Shown here: positions 1-7,488 of the stretch, one piece after another
Numbering within the stretch: the first letter of the stretch is position 1
Layout of the letters: each line of letters starts with the position of its first letter
From: Azospirillum sp. B21
Lineage (GTDB): Bacteria; Pseudomonadota; Alphaproteobacteria; Azospirillales; Azospirillaceae
NCBI RefSeq assembly: GCF_008364825.1
Contig: NZ_VTTO01000025.1
Span: forward strand, 37,160 to 70,742
Reading direction: 5' to 3'
DNA length: 33,583 nucleotides
The notes under the pieces: model-generated
What the model was told of the DNA's origin: nothing
Seen by the model: only the letters and a program-made list of their open reading frames with translations
Databases searched by the model: none
Translations under genes and position numbers: made by a program

Positions 1-26
1 CCTCCCCACGAACGAAGGATCTCCCC

Positions 27-293
27 ATGAACCAAGCCGACGTGCTGGAGGTGTTGCGCAGCGGCATCTGGACGACCCTGCTGATCGCCGCGCCGCCGCT
101 GATCGTGGCGGTGGTGGTGGGCGTGACGATCTCGCTGGTGCAGGCGCTGACCCAGGTGCAGGAGATGACGCTGACCTTCGTGCCGAAGATCGTCGCGATC
201 CTGGTGGTGACGGTGCTGGCGCTGCCCTTCATGTATGGCGCGCTCGCCACCTACGCCGACCGGTTGAGCGACCTGATCGTCGCCATCGACTGA
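27..293 (+). CDS. fliQ: Flagellar export apparatus protein FliQ
   Basis: An 88-residue protein with two hydrophobic segments (about residues 16-40 and 53-76), the length and shape of FliQ. FliQ is a small inner-membrane subunit of the flagellar type III export gate and assembles with FliP and FliR. The residues around VQEMTLTFVPK in the cytoplasmic loop are typical of the family. The ATG at 27 follows a purine-rich GAAGGAT. The gene leads a same-strand run with flhA, fliR and flhB, which supports the call. Nothing of the upstream gene is in the window beyond 26 bases. The type III secretion homologue SctS is the only realistic alternative, and the flanking flhA, fliR and flhB argue against it. 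Confidence 0.95.
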   Translation: MNQADVLEVLRSGIWTTLLIAAPPLIVAVVVGVTISLVQALTQVQEMTLTFVPKIVAILVVTVLALPFMYGALATYADRLSDLIVAID

Positions 294-297
294 TGCC

Positions 298-1086
298 GTG
301 GCGATGCGGCGCCCCCTGTTGCGAGCGGTCATCCCCCTTCTCGGGCTGCTCGTAAGTCCGGCCGGCGGTGCGGCGGCGCCGCCGGTCAACCTCTCGCAGA
401 TCGGGGTGTGGAGCACCGCGCTCTACGCCGCGCCGAAGCTGCCCGCCCAGCCCGCCCCCCAAGCGTCGCGCAAGGCCCTGCCGCCGGAAGCGCAATGCAT
501 CGCCGCCATCCTGGATGCGGAGAAGGCGGCCGGCATCACCGACCATCTGCTGCTGGCGATGGGCTTCACCGAGTCCGGCCGGCGGACGGAGGACCGGCTG
601 TTCACCGCCTGGCCCTGGACCGTCAACACCGAAGGGCGGTCCCACTATTTCCCGACGCGCGACGACGCCATCGCCTTCGTGCGGGAAACGCAGGCGCGCG
701 GCGTGCGCTCCATCGACGTCGGATGCTTGCAAGTCAACCTGCGCTGGCACCCCGAGGCCTTCCCCGATCTCGTCACCGCCTTCGATCCGGTCGCCAATGC
801 CCGTTATGCCGCGTCCTTCCTGTCGGCGCTGCGGCGCGACCACGGCTCGCTGGAGAGCGCCATCGCCCGCTACCACTCGTCCCAGTCCGAACGCGGTGAG
901 GCCTATCGCCAGCGGGTGACCGGCAATTTGCGCTGGGTCGCGGGGGCGTTGGGCTACCTGGAGACGCTGGCGGCGGGTCCGGGCGGAGGCGCGGCTTCCT
1001 TCACCCCGGCGGAGCGCGGGCGGCTGAGCTTCCTGTCCGGCCTGTTCGCCGACGGCCCGGCCCGGCCGCTGCTGCCGACGCAGTGA
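298..1086 (+). CDS. Lytic transglycosylase (SLT-like) in the flagellar operon
   Basis: A 262-residue exported protein. Residues 1-27 form an Arg-rich then hydrophobic signal peptide ending near GGAAA. The catalytic domain carries the soluble lytic transglycosylase pattern: LLLAMGFTESGR with putative catalytic Glu92, then VGCLQVN (the GxxQxN block), then an IARYHSSQSE region with the conserved Tyr. Such enzymes cleave peptidoglycan glycan strands in the periplasm. Placed between fliQ and flhA, it probably opens the wall for the flagellar rod, as SltF does in Rhodobacter; this is inferred from position and fold. The GTG at 298 is used here, but ATG at 304 gives the same protein two residues shorter. 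It starts 4 bp after fliQ, so the two are probably co-transcribed. Confidence 0.82.
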   Translation: MAMRRPLLRAVIPLLGLLVSPAGGAAAPPVNLSQIGVWSTALYAAPKLPAQPAPQASRKALPPEAQCIAAILDAEKAAGITDHLLLAMGFTESGRRTEDRLFTAWPWTVNTEGRSHYFPTRDDAIAFVRETQARGVRSIDVGCLQVNLRWHPEAFPDLVTAFDPVANARYAASFLSALRRDHGSLESAIARYHSSQSERGEAYRQRVTGNLRWVAGALGYLETLAAGPGGGAASFTPAERGRLSFLSGLFADGPARPLLPTQ

Positions 1087-1162
1087 CAGCTTAAATCCCG
1101 GTTTTACCGCACCCCCCTATCGTTGGCGAAACGCCCTTCCTTCACAAACCCGTCGGGACCCC

Positions 1163-3256
1163 ATGACCTTCACGGATCACGTCCGCAGCCGGTTCGGCCT
1201 GATCGGCGACATCGGCTTGGCGAACCGCGACGTGCTGTTCGCGGTCGGCATCCTGCTGGTGCTGGCGGTGCTGTTCCTGCCGGTGCCGTCCTGGTTCCTC
1301 GATCTCGGGCTGGCGCTGTCCTTCTCGGTCGCGGTGCTGGTGCTGATGGTGTCGCTGTGGATCCCGCGGCCGCTGGACTTCTCGTCCTTCCCCACCGTGC
1401 TGCTGGTGGTGACGATGCTGCGGCTGGCGCTGAACATCGCGTCCACCCGCCTGATCCTCAGCGAGGGGCACAACGGCCACGCCGCCGCCGGCCACGTCAT
1501 CCAGGGCTTCAGCCAGTTCGTGATGGGCGGCAACTTCGTCATCGGCGTGGTGATCTTCTGCATCCTGGTGGTGATCAACTTCGTGGTCATCACCAAGGGT
1601 GCCACCCGCATCGCCGAGGTGGGCGCGCGCTTCACGCTGGACGCCATTCCCGGCAAGCAGATGGCAATCGACGCGGATCTCTCCGCCGGCATGATCGACG
1701 AGGTCGAGGCGCGCCGCCGCCGCAAGGAACTGGAGGACGAAAGCACCTTCTACGGCGCGATGGACGGTGCATCGAAATTCGTGCGCGGCGACGCGGTGGC
1801 CGGGCTGGTCATCACCGTCATCAACGTTCTCGGCGGCATGGCCATCGGCATCGCCCAGAAGGGGATGAGCTTCGAGCACGCCGCCTCCATCTACACCACC
1901 CTGACGGTGGGCGATGGGCTGGCGACGCAGATCCCGGCACTGGTGGTGTCGCTGGCCGCCGGCCTGCTGGTGACCAAGGGCGGCAACATCGGCTCCGCCG
2001 AAAAGGCGGTGATCGACCAGCTCGGCGCTTACCCGAAGGCGCTTATGGTGGCGTCCGGCCTGCTGGTGGTGCTGGCGATCACGCCCGGCCTGCCGATGGC
2101 GCCCTTCCTCGCCATGGGGTCGGCCTTCGCCGTGCTGGGCTGGTACGCGCCGCGCCGCAAGGCCCGCGCCGCGGCGCTCGCCAAGCTGGAGGAAAGCCGC
2201 AAGGCGCCGCCCGCCGCGCCGGAAGAGGCGGTGGAGGACATGCTGAAGGTCGACGAGGTGAAGGTGGAGGTCGGCAACCACCTCGTCCCGCTGATCCTGA
2301 ACAAGAACGGGCCGCTGACCACCAAGGTGAAGACGCTGCGCAAGCGCTTCGCCACGGAATTCGGCTTCGTTCTGCCGTCGGTGCGCATCAAGGATTCCAG
2401 CTTCCTGCCGCCCAAGAGCTACGTCATCAGCATCATGGGGGTGGAGGCGGCGAAGGGGGAGGTGCGGCCCAAGCATCTGCTGGCCATCGACCCCACCGGC
2501 GGCGCCGTTCCCGACATCGCCGGCGACGCGACGCGCGAGCCGACCTTCGGCCTGCAGGCCAAATGGATCGACCCCTCCCGCCATGAGGAGGCGGTGGCGA
2601 AGGGCTACACCGTCGTCGATCCGGAAAGCGTCATCACCACCCACCTGACCGAGGTCATCAAGGACAACCTGTCCACCCTGCTGACCTTCGCCGCGTTGCA
2701 GAAGCTGATCGACGGCCTGGGCCGCGAGTACCAGAAGCTGATCAACGACATGGTGCCGAGCCAGATTTCGCTGGTCGTGCTCCAGCGCGTGCTGCAGCAG
2801 CTTCTGTCGGAACGGGTGTCGATCCGCAACCTGCCGGCCATCGTCGAGGCGGTGGCGGAGGCCGTCGGCTGGACCCGCCACATCACGCTGATCACCGAGC
2901 ATGTGCGGATGCGGCTGGGCCAGCAGATCCACCAGGGTCTGGCCGGGCCGGATGGCTTCGTGTCGGTCATCGCGCTTAGCCCGCGCTGGGAGCAGGCCCT
3001 GCTCGACCACATCGTGGTGGAGGGCGACGACCGCCGCTTCGTCATGCCGCCCAGCCAGGTGCAGGAATTCCTGACAGCGGTGCGGCTGAAGATCCAGAAG
3101 CACGCGACCTCGCAAATCTGGCCCGCCCTGCTGGTGGGGGCGGAGGTGCGTCCCTTCGTCCGTTCCCTGCTGGAGCGGGTCAGCCCGATGACCCCGGTTC
3201 TGAGCCATGCCGAGCTGCACCGCAAGGCGTCGCTCAAGACCATCGATCAGGTGTAG
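1163..3256 (+). CDS. flhA: Flagellar biosynthesis protein FlhA
   Basis: At 697 residues this is the normal FlhA length. The N-terminal half has about eight hydrophobic segments (residues about 15-320) and includes the FHIPEP-family signature LRLALNIASTRLIL near residue 90. The C-terminal half (about 350-697) is the soluble cytoplasmic domain, which forms the nonameric ring that docks export chaperones and substrates. FlhA is the core of the flagellar type III export gate and works with the proton motive force. A 76-bp gap separates it from the transglycosylase gene, and fliR follows after 6 bp. The ATG at 1163 begins MTFTDHVRSRFG, in register with family N termini. Confidence 0.97.
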   Translation: MTFTDHVRSRFGLIGDIGLANRDVLFAVGILLVLAVLFLPVPSWFLDLGLALSFSVAVLVLMVSLWIPRPLDFSSFPTVLLVVTMLRLALNIASTRLILSEGHNGHAAAGHVIQGFSQFVMGGNFVIGVVIFCILVVINFVVITKGATRIAEVGARFTLDAIPGKQMAIDADLSAGMIDEVEARRRRKELEDESTFYGAMDGASKFVRGDAVAGLVITVINVLGGMAIGIAQKGMSFEHAASIYTTLTVGDGLATQIPALVVSLAAGLLVTKGGNIGSAEKAVIDQLGAYPKALMVASGLLVVLAITPGLPMAPFLAMGSAFAVLGWYAPRRKARAAALAKLEESRKAPPAAPEEAVEDMLKVDEVKVEVGNHLVPLILNKNGPLTTKVKTLRKRFATEFGFVLPSVRIKDSSFLPPKSYVISIMGVEAAKGEVRPKHLLAIDPTGGAVPDIAGDATREPTFGLQAKWIDPSRHEEAVAKGYTVVDPESVITTHLTEVIKDNLSTLLTFAALQKLIDGLGREYQKLINDMVPSQISLVVLQRVLQQLLSERVSIRNLPAIVEAVAEAVGWTRHITLITEHVRMRLGQQIHQGLAGPDGFVSVIALSPRWEQALLDHIVVEGDDRRFVMPPSQVQEFLTAVRLKIQKHATSQIWPALLVGAEVRPFVRSLLERVSPMTPVLSHAELHRKASLKTIDQV

Positions 3257-3262
3257 GCGCGG

Positions 3263-4021
3263 ATGGACGGGCTCAGCCAGCTCCTCACCCTGGAGATCTA
3301 CCGCGGCCTGATCGTGCTGGCGCGGGTGGCGGCGGCCATCGGGCTGCTGCCGGGATTCGGGGAGGCGGCGGTGCCGATGCGGATACGGGCGGCGCTGGCG
3401 ATCATCGTCACGCTGGTGCTGCTGCCGGGGGGCGACGGGCTGCCCGACCGCATGCCGGACCAGCCGGTGGAAATGCTGCGCGCGTTGGCGGGGGAGTCGC
3501 TGGTCGGCGCCTATCTCGGGATCGGCGCACGGCTGTTCATGGCCGCCCTGCAGACCACCGGCGCGCTGGTGGCGCAGGTCGTCGGGCTCAGCAACCCGTT
3601 CTCGATGGAGGCGGCGGGGTTCGAGGGCGGATCGGTGCTGTCGGGAGTGCTGCTGATCGGCGGGCTGGCGCTGCTGTTCGCATCGGACGTGCATTACCTG
3701 ATGATCGGGGCGCTGGCGCGCTCCTACGGTTCATGGCCGGCGGGGGTGTTCCCGGACCTCGGCATGGTCGCCCAGCGCTTCGCCGAGCTGTTGGCGGCGA
3801 CCTTCCGGCTGGGGGTGGGACTGGCGGCCCCCTTCATCCTCTACGGGCTGGTGATGAATGTGGCGCTGGGGCTGGTCAACCGGGTGATGCCGGCGATGCC
3901 CGTCTATTTCGTCGCGACGCCGGGCGTGCTGATGGTGGGCATGGGCCTGTTCATGGCGACCGCCGGCGCGATGCTGACCGCCTTCGTCGCCGCGCTCGGC
4001 GGCTGGCTCTCGGGGTCCTGA
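3263..4021 (+). CDS. fliR: Flagellar export apparatus protein FliR
   Basis: A 252-residue membrane protein with about six hydrophobic segments. The family feature VGLSNPFSMEAAGF lies near residue 110, in the segment that contacts FliP. FliR is part of the FliPQR export gate, which forms the protein-conducting channel in the inner membrane. It starts 6 bp after the flhA stop and ends 3 bp before flhB, so translation of the three genes is probably coupled. The order flhA-fliR-flhB is common in alphaproteobacteria. Confidence 0.95.
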   Translation: MDGLSQLLTLEIYRGLIVLARVAAAIGLLPGFGEAAVPMRIRAALAIIVTLVLLPGGDGLPDRMPDQPVEMLRALAGESLVGAYLGIGARLFMAALQTTGALVAQVVGLSNPFSMEAAGFEGGSVLSGVLLIGGLALLFASDVHYLMIGALARSYGSWPAGVFPDLGMVAQRFAELLAATFRLGVGLAAPFILYGLVMNVALGLVNRVMPAMPVYFVATPGVLMVGMGLFMATAGAMLTAFVAALGGWLSGS

Positions 4022-4024
4022 CGG

Positions 4025-5107
4025 ATGGCGGAGCAGGACGACGAGCAGAAGACAGAGGAACCGACAGAGAAGCGCCTGCGCGAGGCGGCGGAGAAGGGCG
4101 ACGTCCCCCGCGCCCGCGACGTCGGCCTGCTGTCCGCCATGGTCGCCGCCTGGATGATCGTGCTGATGGCGGCGCCCGGCGTCTCCTCGCAGCTGTCGGG
4201 CCTGTTGCTGCCGCTGATCGAGAATCCCGACGACATCCGCATCGACGGAAGCGCCGTCGACGTCATCCACAGCCTGCATTGGCTGATCGTCGGCGCCGCG
4301 GCGGCTCTGCTGCCGGTGCTGGGCATCCTGCTGGGCGGGGTGGTGCTGTCGGCGCTGGGGCAGGGGCCCTTTCTGGTCGCCTCCGACCGCATTCGGCCGA
4401 AATGGTCGCACCTGTCGCCCGCCTCGGGCTGGAAGCGGATGGCCGGGCGGCCGGCGCTGGTCGAATTCGTCAAGAGTCTGGTCAAGCTCGCCATCATCAG
4501 CGCTGCCGCCTGGCATGCACTGGCGCCCTACATCGCATGGACGGAGGATACTGTGGGCATGGACGTCGCCGGATTGCCCGTGCTGCTGCGGGACGTGACC
4601 TTGCGGCTGCTGCTGGCGGTGCTGCTGGCGACCGTCCTGATGGCGGCGGTGGACGTGCTGTGGAACCGCCTGGAATGGCGCCGCCGCCTGCGCATGAGCC
4701 ACCAGGAGATCAAGGACGAATTCAAGCAGATCGAGGGCGATCCCCACGCCAAGGCCCGCCTGCGCGACATCCGCCGCTCGCGCTCCAAGAAGCGGATGAT
4801 GGCGAACGTCCCGCGGGCGACGGTGGTCATCACCAACCCCACCCATTTCGCCGTGGCGCTGGAGTATGAGCGCGGCCGCACCGCCGCCCCGATCTGCCTC
4901 GCCAAGGGCGCCGACCTGATCGCGCTGCGCATCCGCGCGCTGGCGCAGGAACACGGCATCCCCATCGTCGAGAACCCGCCGCTGGCCCGCGCCCTCCACG
5001 CCTCGGCGGAGGTCGATGCCGCCATCCCGCTCCAGCATTATCAGGCGGTGGCGGAGGTCATCACCTATGTGCTGAAGCTGAAAGGCGGTCTGGCGCGTCG
5101 GGGGTGA
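4025..5107 (+). CDS. flhB: Flagellar biosynthesis protein FlhB (autocleaving export switch)
   Basis: A 360-residue protein opening with the FlhB pattern EQKTEEPTEKRLREAAEKG. Four transmembrane segments follow (about residues 30-210), then a cytoplasmic domain. The autocleavage motif NPTH lies at residues 271-274 within VITNPTHFAV. Cleavage between Asn and Pro lets FlhB switch export from rod and hook proteins to filament proteins. The C-terminal domain is complete (IPIVENPPLARAL and beyond). It is the last gene of the + strand flagellar run. About 220 bp follow before the end of the convergent receiver-like gene, and I see no obvious terminator there. Confidence 0.97.
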   Translation: MAEQDDEQKTEEPTEKRLREAAEKGDVPRARDVGLLSAMVAAWMIVLMAAPGVSSQLSGLLLPLIENPDDIRIDGSAVDVIHSLHWLIVGAAAALLPVLGILLGGVVLSALGQGPFLVASDRIRPKWSHLSPASGWKRMAGRPALVEFVKSLVKLAIISAAAWHALAPYIAWTEDTVGMDVAGLPVLLRDVTLRLLLAVLLATVLMAAVDVLWNRLEWRRRLRMSHQEIKDEFKQIEGDPHAKARLRDIRRSRSKKRMMANVPRATVVITNPTHFAVALEYERGRTAAPICLAKGADLIALRIRALAQEHGIPIVENPPLARALHASAEVDAAIPLQHYQAVAEVITYVLKLKGGLARRG

Positions 5108-5331
5108 GAATGTATGAGTAAACGCCCTCCACCCCGCAGGAGAGCGTTGCCATCGCAGTAGCACTTTTTGGCGGGGGGCTGGATCGATCGCTGGGCCATG
5201 CCGACAGAATCGCACGGCGCGGCCTCCATGAATCCTGTGTCTGGGGCAGTGCACTTGAGACCAAGGTGAGGGTTCCTTGAGGATGTCTCGTCAAAATCCG
5301 CCGTCGACGACACAGAGATTCTGGCTTTACG

Positions 5332-5859
5332 TCAGCGGGAACTGTTGGGTTCCTCCAGGAATCTGGCGCCTTCAAGCGATGGATTTGCCATACTGAAGCA
5401 ATTGTCTTGGCAGTGCACATAAAGAAGGCTTTTGATTTTATTCATAAGATCAATGGGCCTTAAAGGCATGGAAACCAATGCGCAGATTCCTGCATCTGCA
5501 GCTTTCTCCACCATTTTAGGCGTCACCGCAGAGCTGGTGATTACGAAGGGAGTTATAGATATATACTTCAATTTTCTATCTGGAAATGAGTATTTTTTCC
5601 GGCGAAATCTTACCATTTCTAAGAGCTGAAGCGCTTTCTCATGGATTGTATCTGCGTTTATGATGACAATGCCGATATCGATCTCTGAAAGAAGCGAGAG
5701 AGCGTCTTCGGTGGAGAGCGAGCGATAGATGTGTTTCAGTTTAAGGCCAGAAAGGGTTCTTTCCATCAATTCGCTGGACGACGCATTGCCGTCGACAATC
5801 AAGGCAGTAGCAGATTTAAAATTACATGTCTTGGTACAAATGTTACCCTCGATACCCAT
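5332..5859 (-). CDS. Degenerate receiver-domain (CheY-like) protein
   Basis: A 175-residue protein whose residues 16-155 follow the response-regulator receiver pattern: ALIVDGNASSSELMERTL, then a hydrophobic strand ending IVIIN, a Thr-ended strand (SIT), and a final MPLRPIDLMNKI where KPF..eL is usual. Aligned by spacing to CheY, Asp23 matches Asp12, but Asp13 is Gly24, the phosphoacceptor Asp57 is Asn68 and Lys109 is Met131; only the Thr (Thr103) is kept. It is therefore probably not phosphorylated in the usual way. No output domain follows, only a short tail. It is convergent with flhB, which hints at a motility role, and its codon use is much more AT-rich than its neighbours. The fold is inferred from pattern only. 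ATG at 5859 is the first start in frame; its ribosome site is weak. Confidence 0.7.
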   Translation of the reverse strand: MGIEGNICTKTCNFKSATALIVDGNASSSELMERTLSGLKLKHIYRSLSTEDALSLLSEIDIGIVIINADTIHEKALQLLEMVRFRRKKYSFPDRKLKYISITPFVITSSAVTPKMVEKAADAGICALVSMPLRPIDLMNKIKSLLYVHCQDNCFSMANPSLEGARFLEEPNSSR

Positions 5860-6189
5860 TGTTGCAAGAACCTGGATGTAAAGTTGCCCTACTGGAATTT
5901 GGTAATCGGTTGTTAAGATGTGATTAAAGAATGTCAGGGAGAACTCCTATCTTCCTCAGCCGAATCAATGAGAAACTGCCGCAGGCGCCATTTGTGATCC
6001 ATCTCGGCAACTCTCCGATAGCCGTCGGAAGGACCATTCGCCGAAAGCTGTTCCACGCTGTTCCATCTTCCGGCGATCACCGCCCTCTCACAGTGCGAGG
6101 GAGGGAGCTGTCCGCTATGGTACCCTTGCCATCCCGCCTATCGCGTGCCAGGAACGGGACAGCCTACCCGTGACGTGAAGGGGACCCCG
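5860..6189. other. Intergenic region between the receiver-like gene and folP
   Basis: A 330-bp divergent spacer. The half near the receiver-like gene is AT-rich (for example TTTAATCACATCTTAACA on the minus strand) and should hold its promoter, though I cannot place convincing -35 and -10 boxes. A short open frame at 5931-6173 has no coding character and no ribosome site. I see no RNA gene or repeat. Confidence 0.5.
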
Positions 6190-7347
6190 ATGCCGCCGCT
6201 TTCCGCAAAGCCCGCCGCCAAGGCTGCAGCACCCAAATCGGCCGCCGGGTCGCTGGCCGGCTTCTGCCCCTGGGCGGGGGAGGAGGGGGTGCGGGTCTAT
6301 CTGCGGCCTGTCGGCTTGATGCCCATCGCCGCCTGGGCCAAGGGGGCGGCGGTGCCGCTGGCCGGCGGGCGCTTCGCCTTTTCGACCGCTGAACTGATCG
6401 TCCGCGACCAAGCCGCCCGCATCGACCGCGCCTTCGCGCCGCTGTCCGAGATCATGGCCTGGGGCTGGGAACGCTCGCGCACTGTGGCGGAGGCGCTGGA
6501 CCGCCAGCTTGGCGCCCTGACCCGCGCCCGTGCGCCCTTCGCCGGGTTGGCGCTCGACCGGCCGCTCATCATGGGCATCGTCAACGTGACGCCGGACAGC
6601 TTTTCCGACGGCGGCGACTTCCTCGACCCTGCCGCCGCCATCGCCCATGGCGAGGCGATGCTGGCCGCCGGCGCCGACATTTTGGACATCGGCGGCGAAT
6701 CCACCCGCCCTGGCGCCGCCCCGGTCCCGCCGGAGGAGGAGGAGCGGCGTGTTCTGCCGGTCATCCGCCATTTCGCCGAGAAGGGGGCCACGGTCTCGGT
6801 CGACACCCGCCACGCCAGCGTGATGGAGTCCGCCGCCGCATCCGGCGCCCGGATCGTCAACGACATCGCCGGGCTGGGCGACCCGCAGGCCTTGCCGGTC
6901 GTCGCGCGCACCGGCACCCCGGTGGTGGTGATGCACATGCAGGGCGATCCCGGCACCATGCAGGCCAATCCGACATACCGCGACGCGGCGCTCGATGTGT
7001 TCGACTGGCTGGAGGATCGGGTTGCCCGCTGCGCCGCGGCCGGCGTGGCCCCGGAGCGCATCGCCGTCGATCCCGGCATCGGCTTCGGTAAGAGGACGGA
7101 ACACAATCTGGAGATCCTGCGCCACACCACGCTGTACCATGCGCTGGGCTGCACGGTGCTGATCGGGCTGTCGCGCAAGGGCTTCATCGGCCGCCTGTCG
7201 CGCGAGGAGCCGCCGAAGGAGCGGCTGGCCGGCTCGCTTGCCGCCGGGCTGGAGACGCTGAACCAGGGCGCCCAGATCCTGCGCGTCCACGACGTGGCCG
7301 AAACGGCGCAGGCCCGTGCCCTTTGGGAGGGGCTGCATCCCCGCTGA
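6190..7347 (+). CDS. folP: Dihydropteroate synthase FolP with N-terminal extension
   Basis: The enzyme joins para-aminobenzoate to hydroxymethyl-dihydropterin pyrophosphate in folate synthesis, in the cytoplasm. The core (residues about 126-385) shows MGIVNVTPDSFSDGG, DIGGESTRPGA, VSVDTRHA, VNDIAG, DPGIGFGK and GLSRKGFIG, covering both substrate sites. The first 125 residues are an Ala-rich leader plus a region not present in the roughly 280-residue E. coli enzyme; such extensions occur in alphaproteobacterial FolP. ATG at 6190 is chosen because GAAGGGGA lies 6 bp upstream; an in-frame upstream start at 6145 lacks such a site. It is the first gene of a housekeeping run with glmM and thiD. Confidence 0.93.
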   Translation: MPPLSAKPAAKAAAPKSAAGSLAGFCPWAGEEGVRVYLRPVGLMPIAAWAKGAAVPLAGGRFAFSTAELIVRDQAARIDRAFAPLSEIMAWGWERSRTVAEALDRQLGALTRARAPFAGLALDRPLIMGIVNVTPDSFSDGGDFLDPAAAIAHGEAMLAAGADILDIGGESTRPGAAPVPPEEEERRVLPVIRHFAEKGATVSVDTRHASVMESAAASGARIVNDIAGLGDPQALPVVARTGTPVVVMHMQGDPGTMQANPTYRDAALDVFDWLEDRVARCAAAGVAPERIAVDPGIGFGKRTEHNLEILRHTTLYHALGCTVLIGLSRKGFIGRLSREEPPKERLAGSLAAGLETLNQGAQILRVHDVAETAQARALWEGLHPR

Positions 7348-7488
7348 TCCAGGCCATACCCCTTTCGCGCAGTCGCCTAAGGGAACTTGACCCGGCCGGG
7401 CTGCCGCGCGAAGAAACATCCTTCGCTTGCGCTTCCGGCCCCGAACCCCGACATCCGGGCCTGAAGACGGTTCCTGCACGAGGTTTTC

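Noticed and set aside
1142..3694. 850-codon minus-strand open frame opposite flhA
   Set aside because: Antisense to a full-length flhA and fliR. The His/Gln/Arg-rich translation is typical of a shadow frame.
5108..5331. Possible RNA gene or terminator after flhB
   Set aside because: I looked for tRNA-like arms and for a stem with a T run on both strands and found none; the short frames there are not coding-like.
5931..6173. Short + strand open frame upstream of folP
   Set aside because: No ribosome site, no recognisable domain and atypical composition; it ends just before the folP ribosome site.
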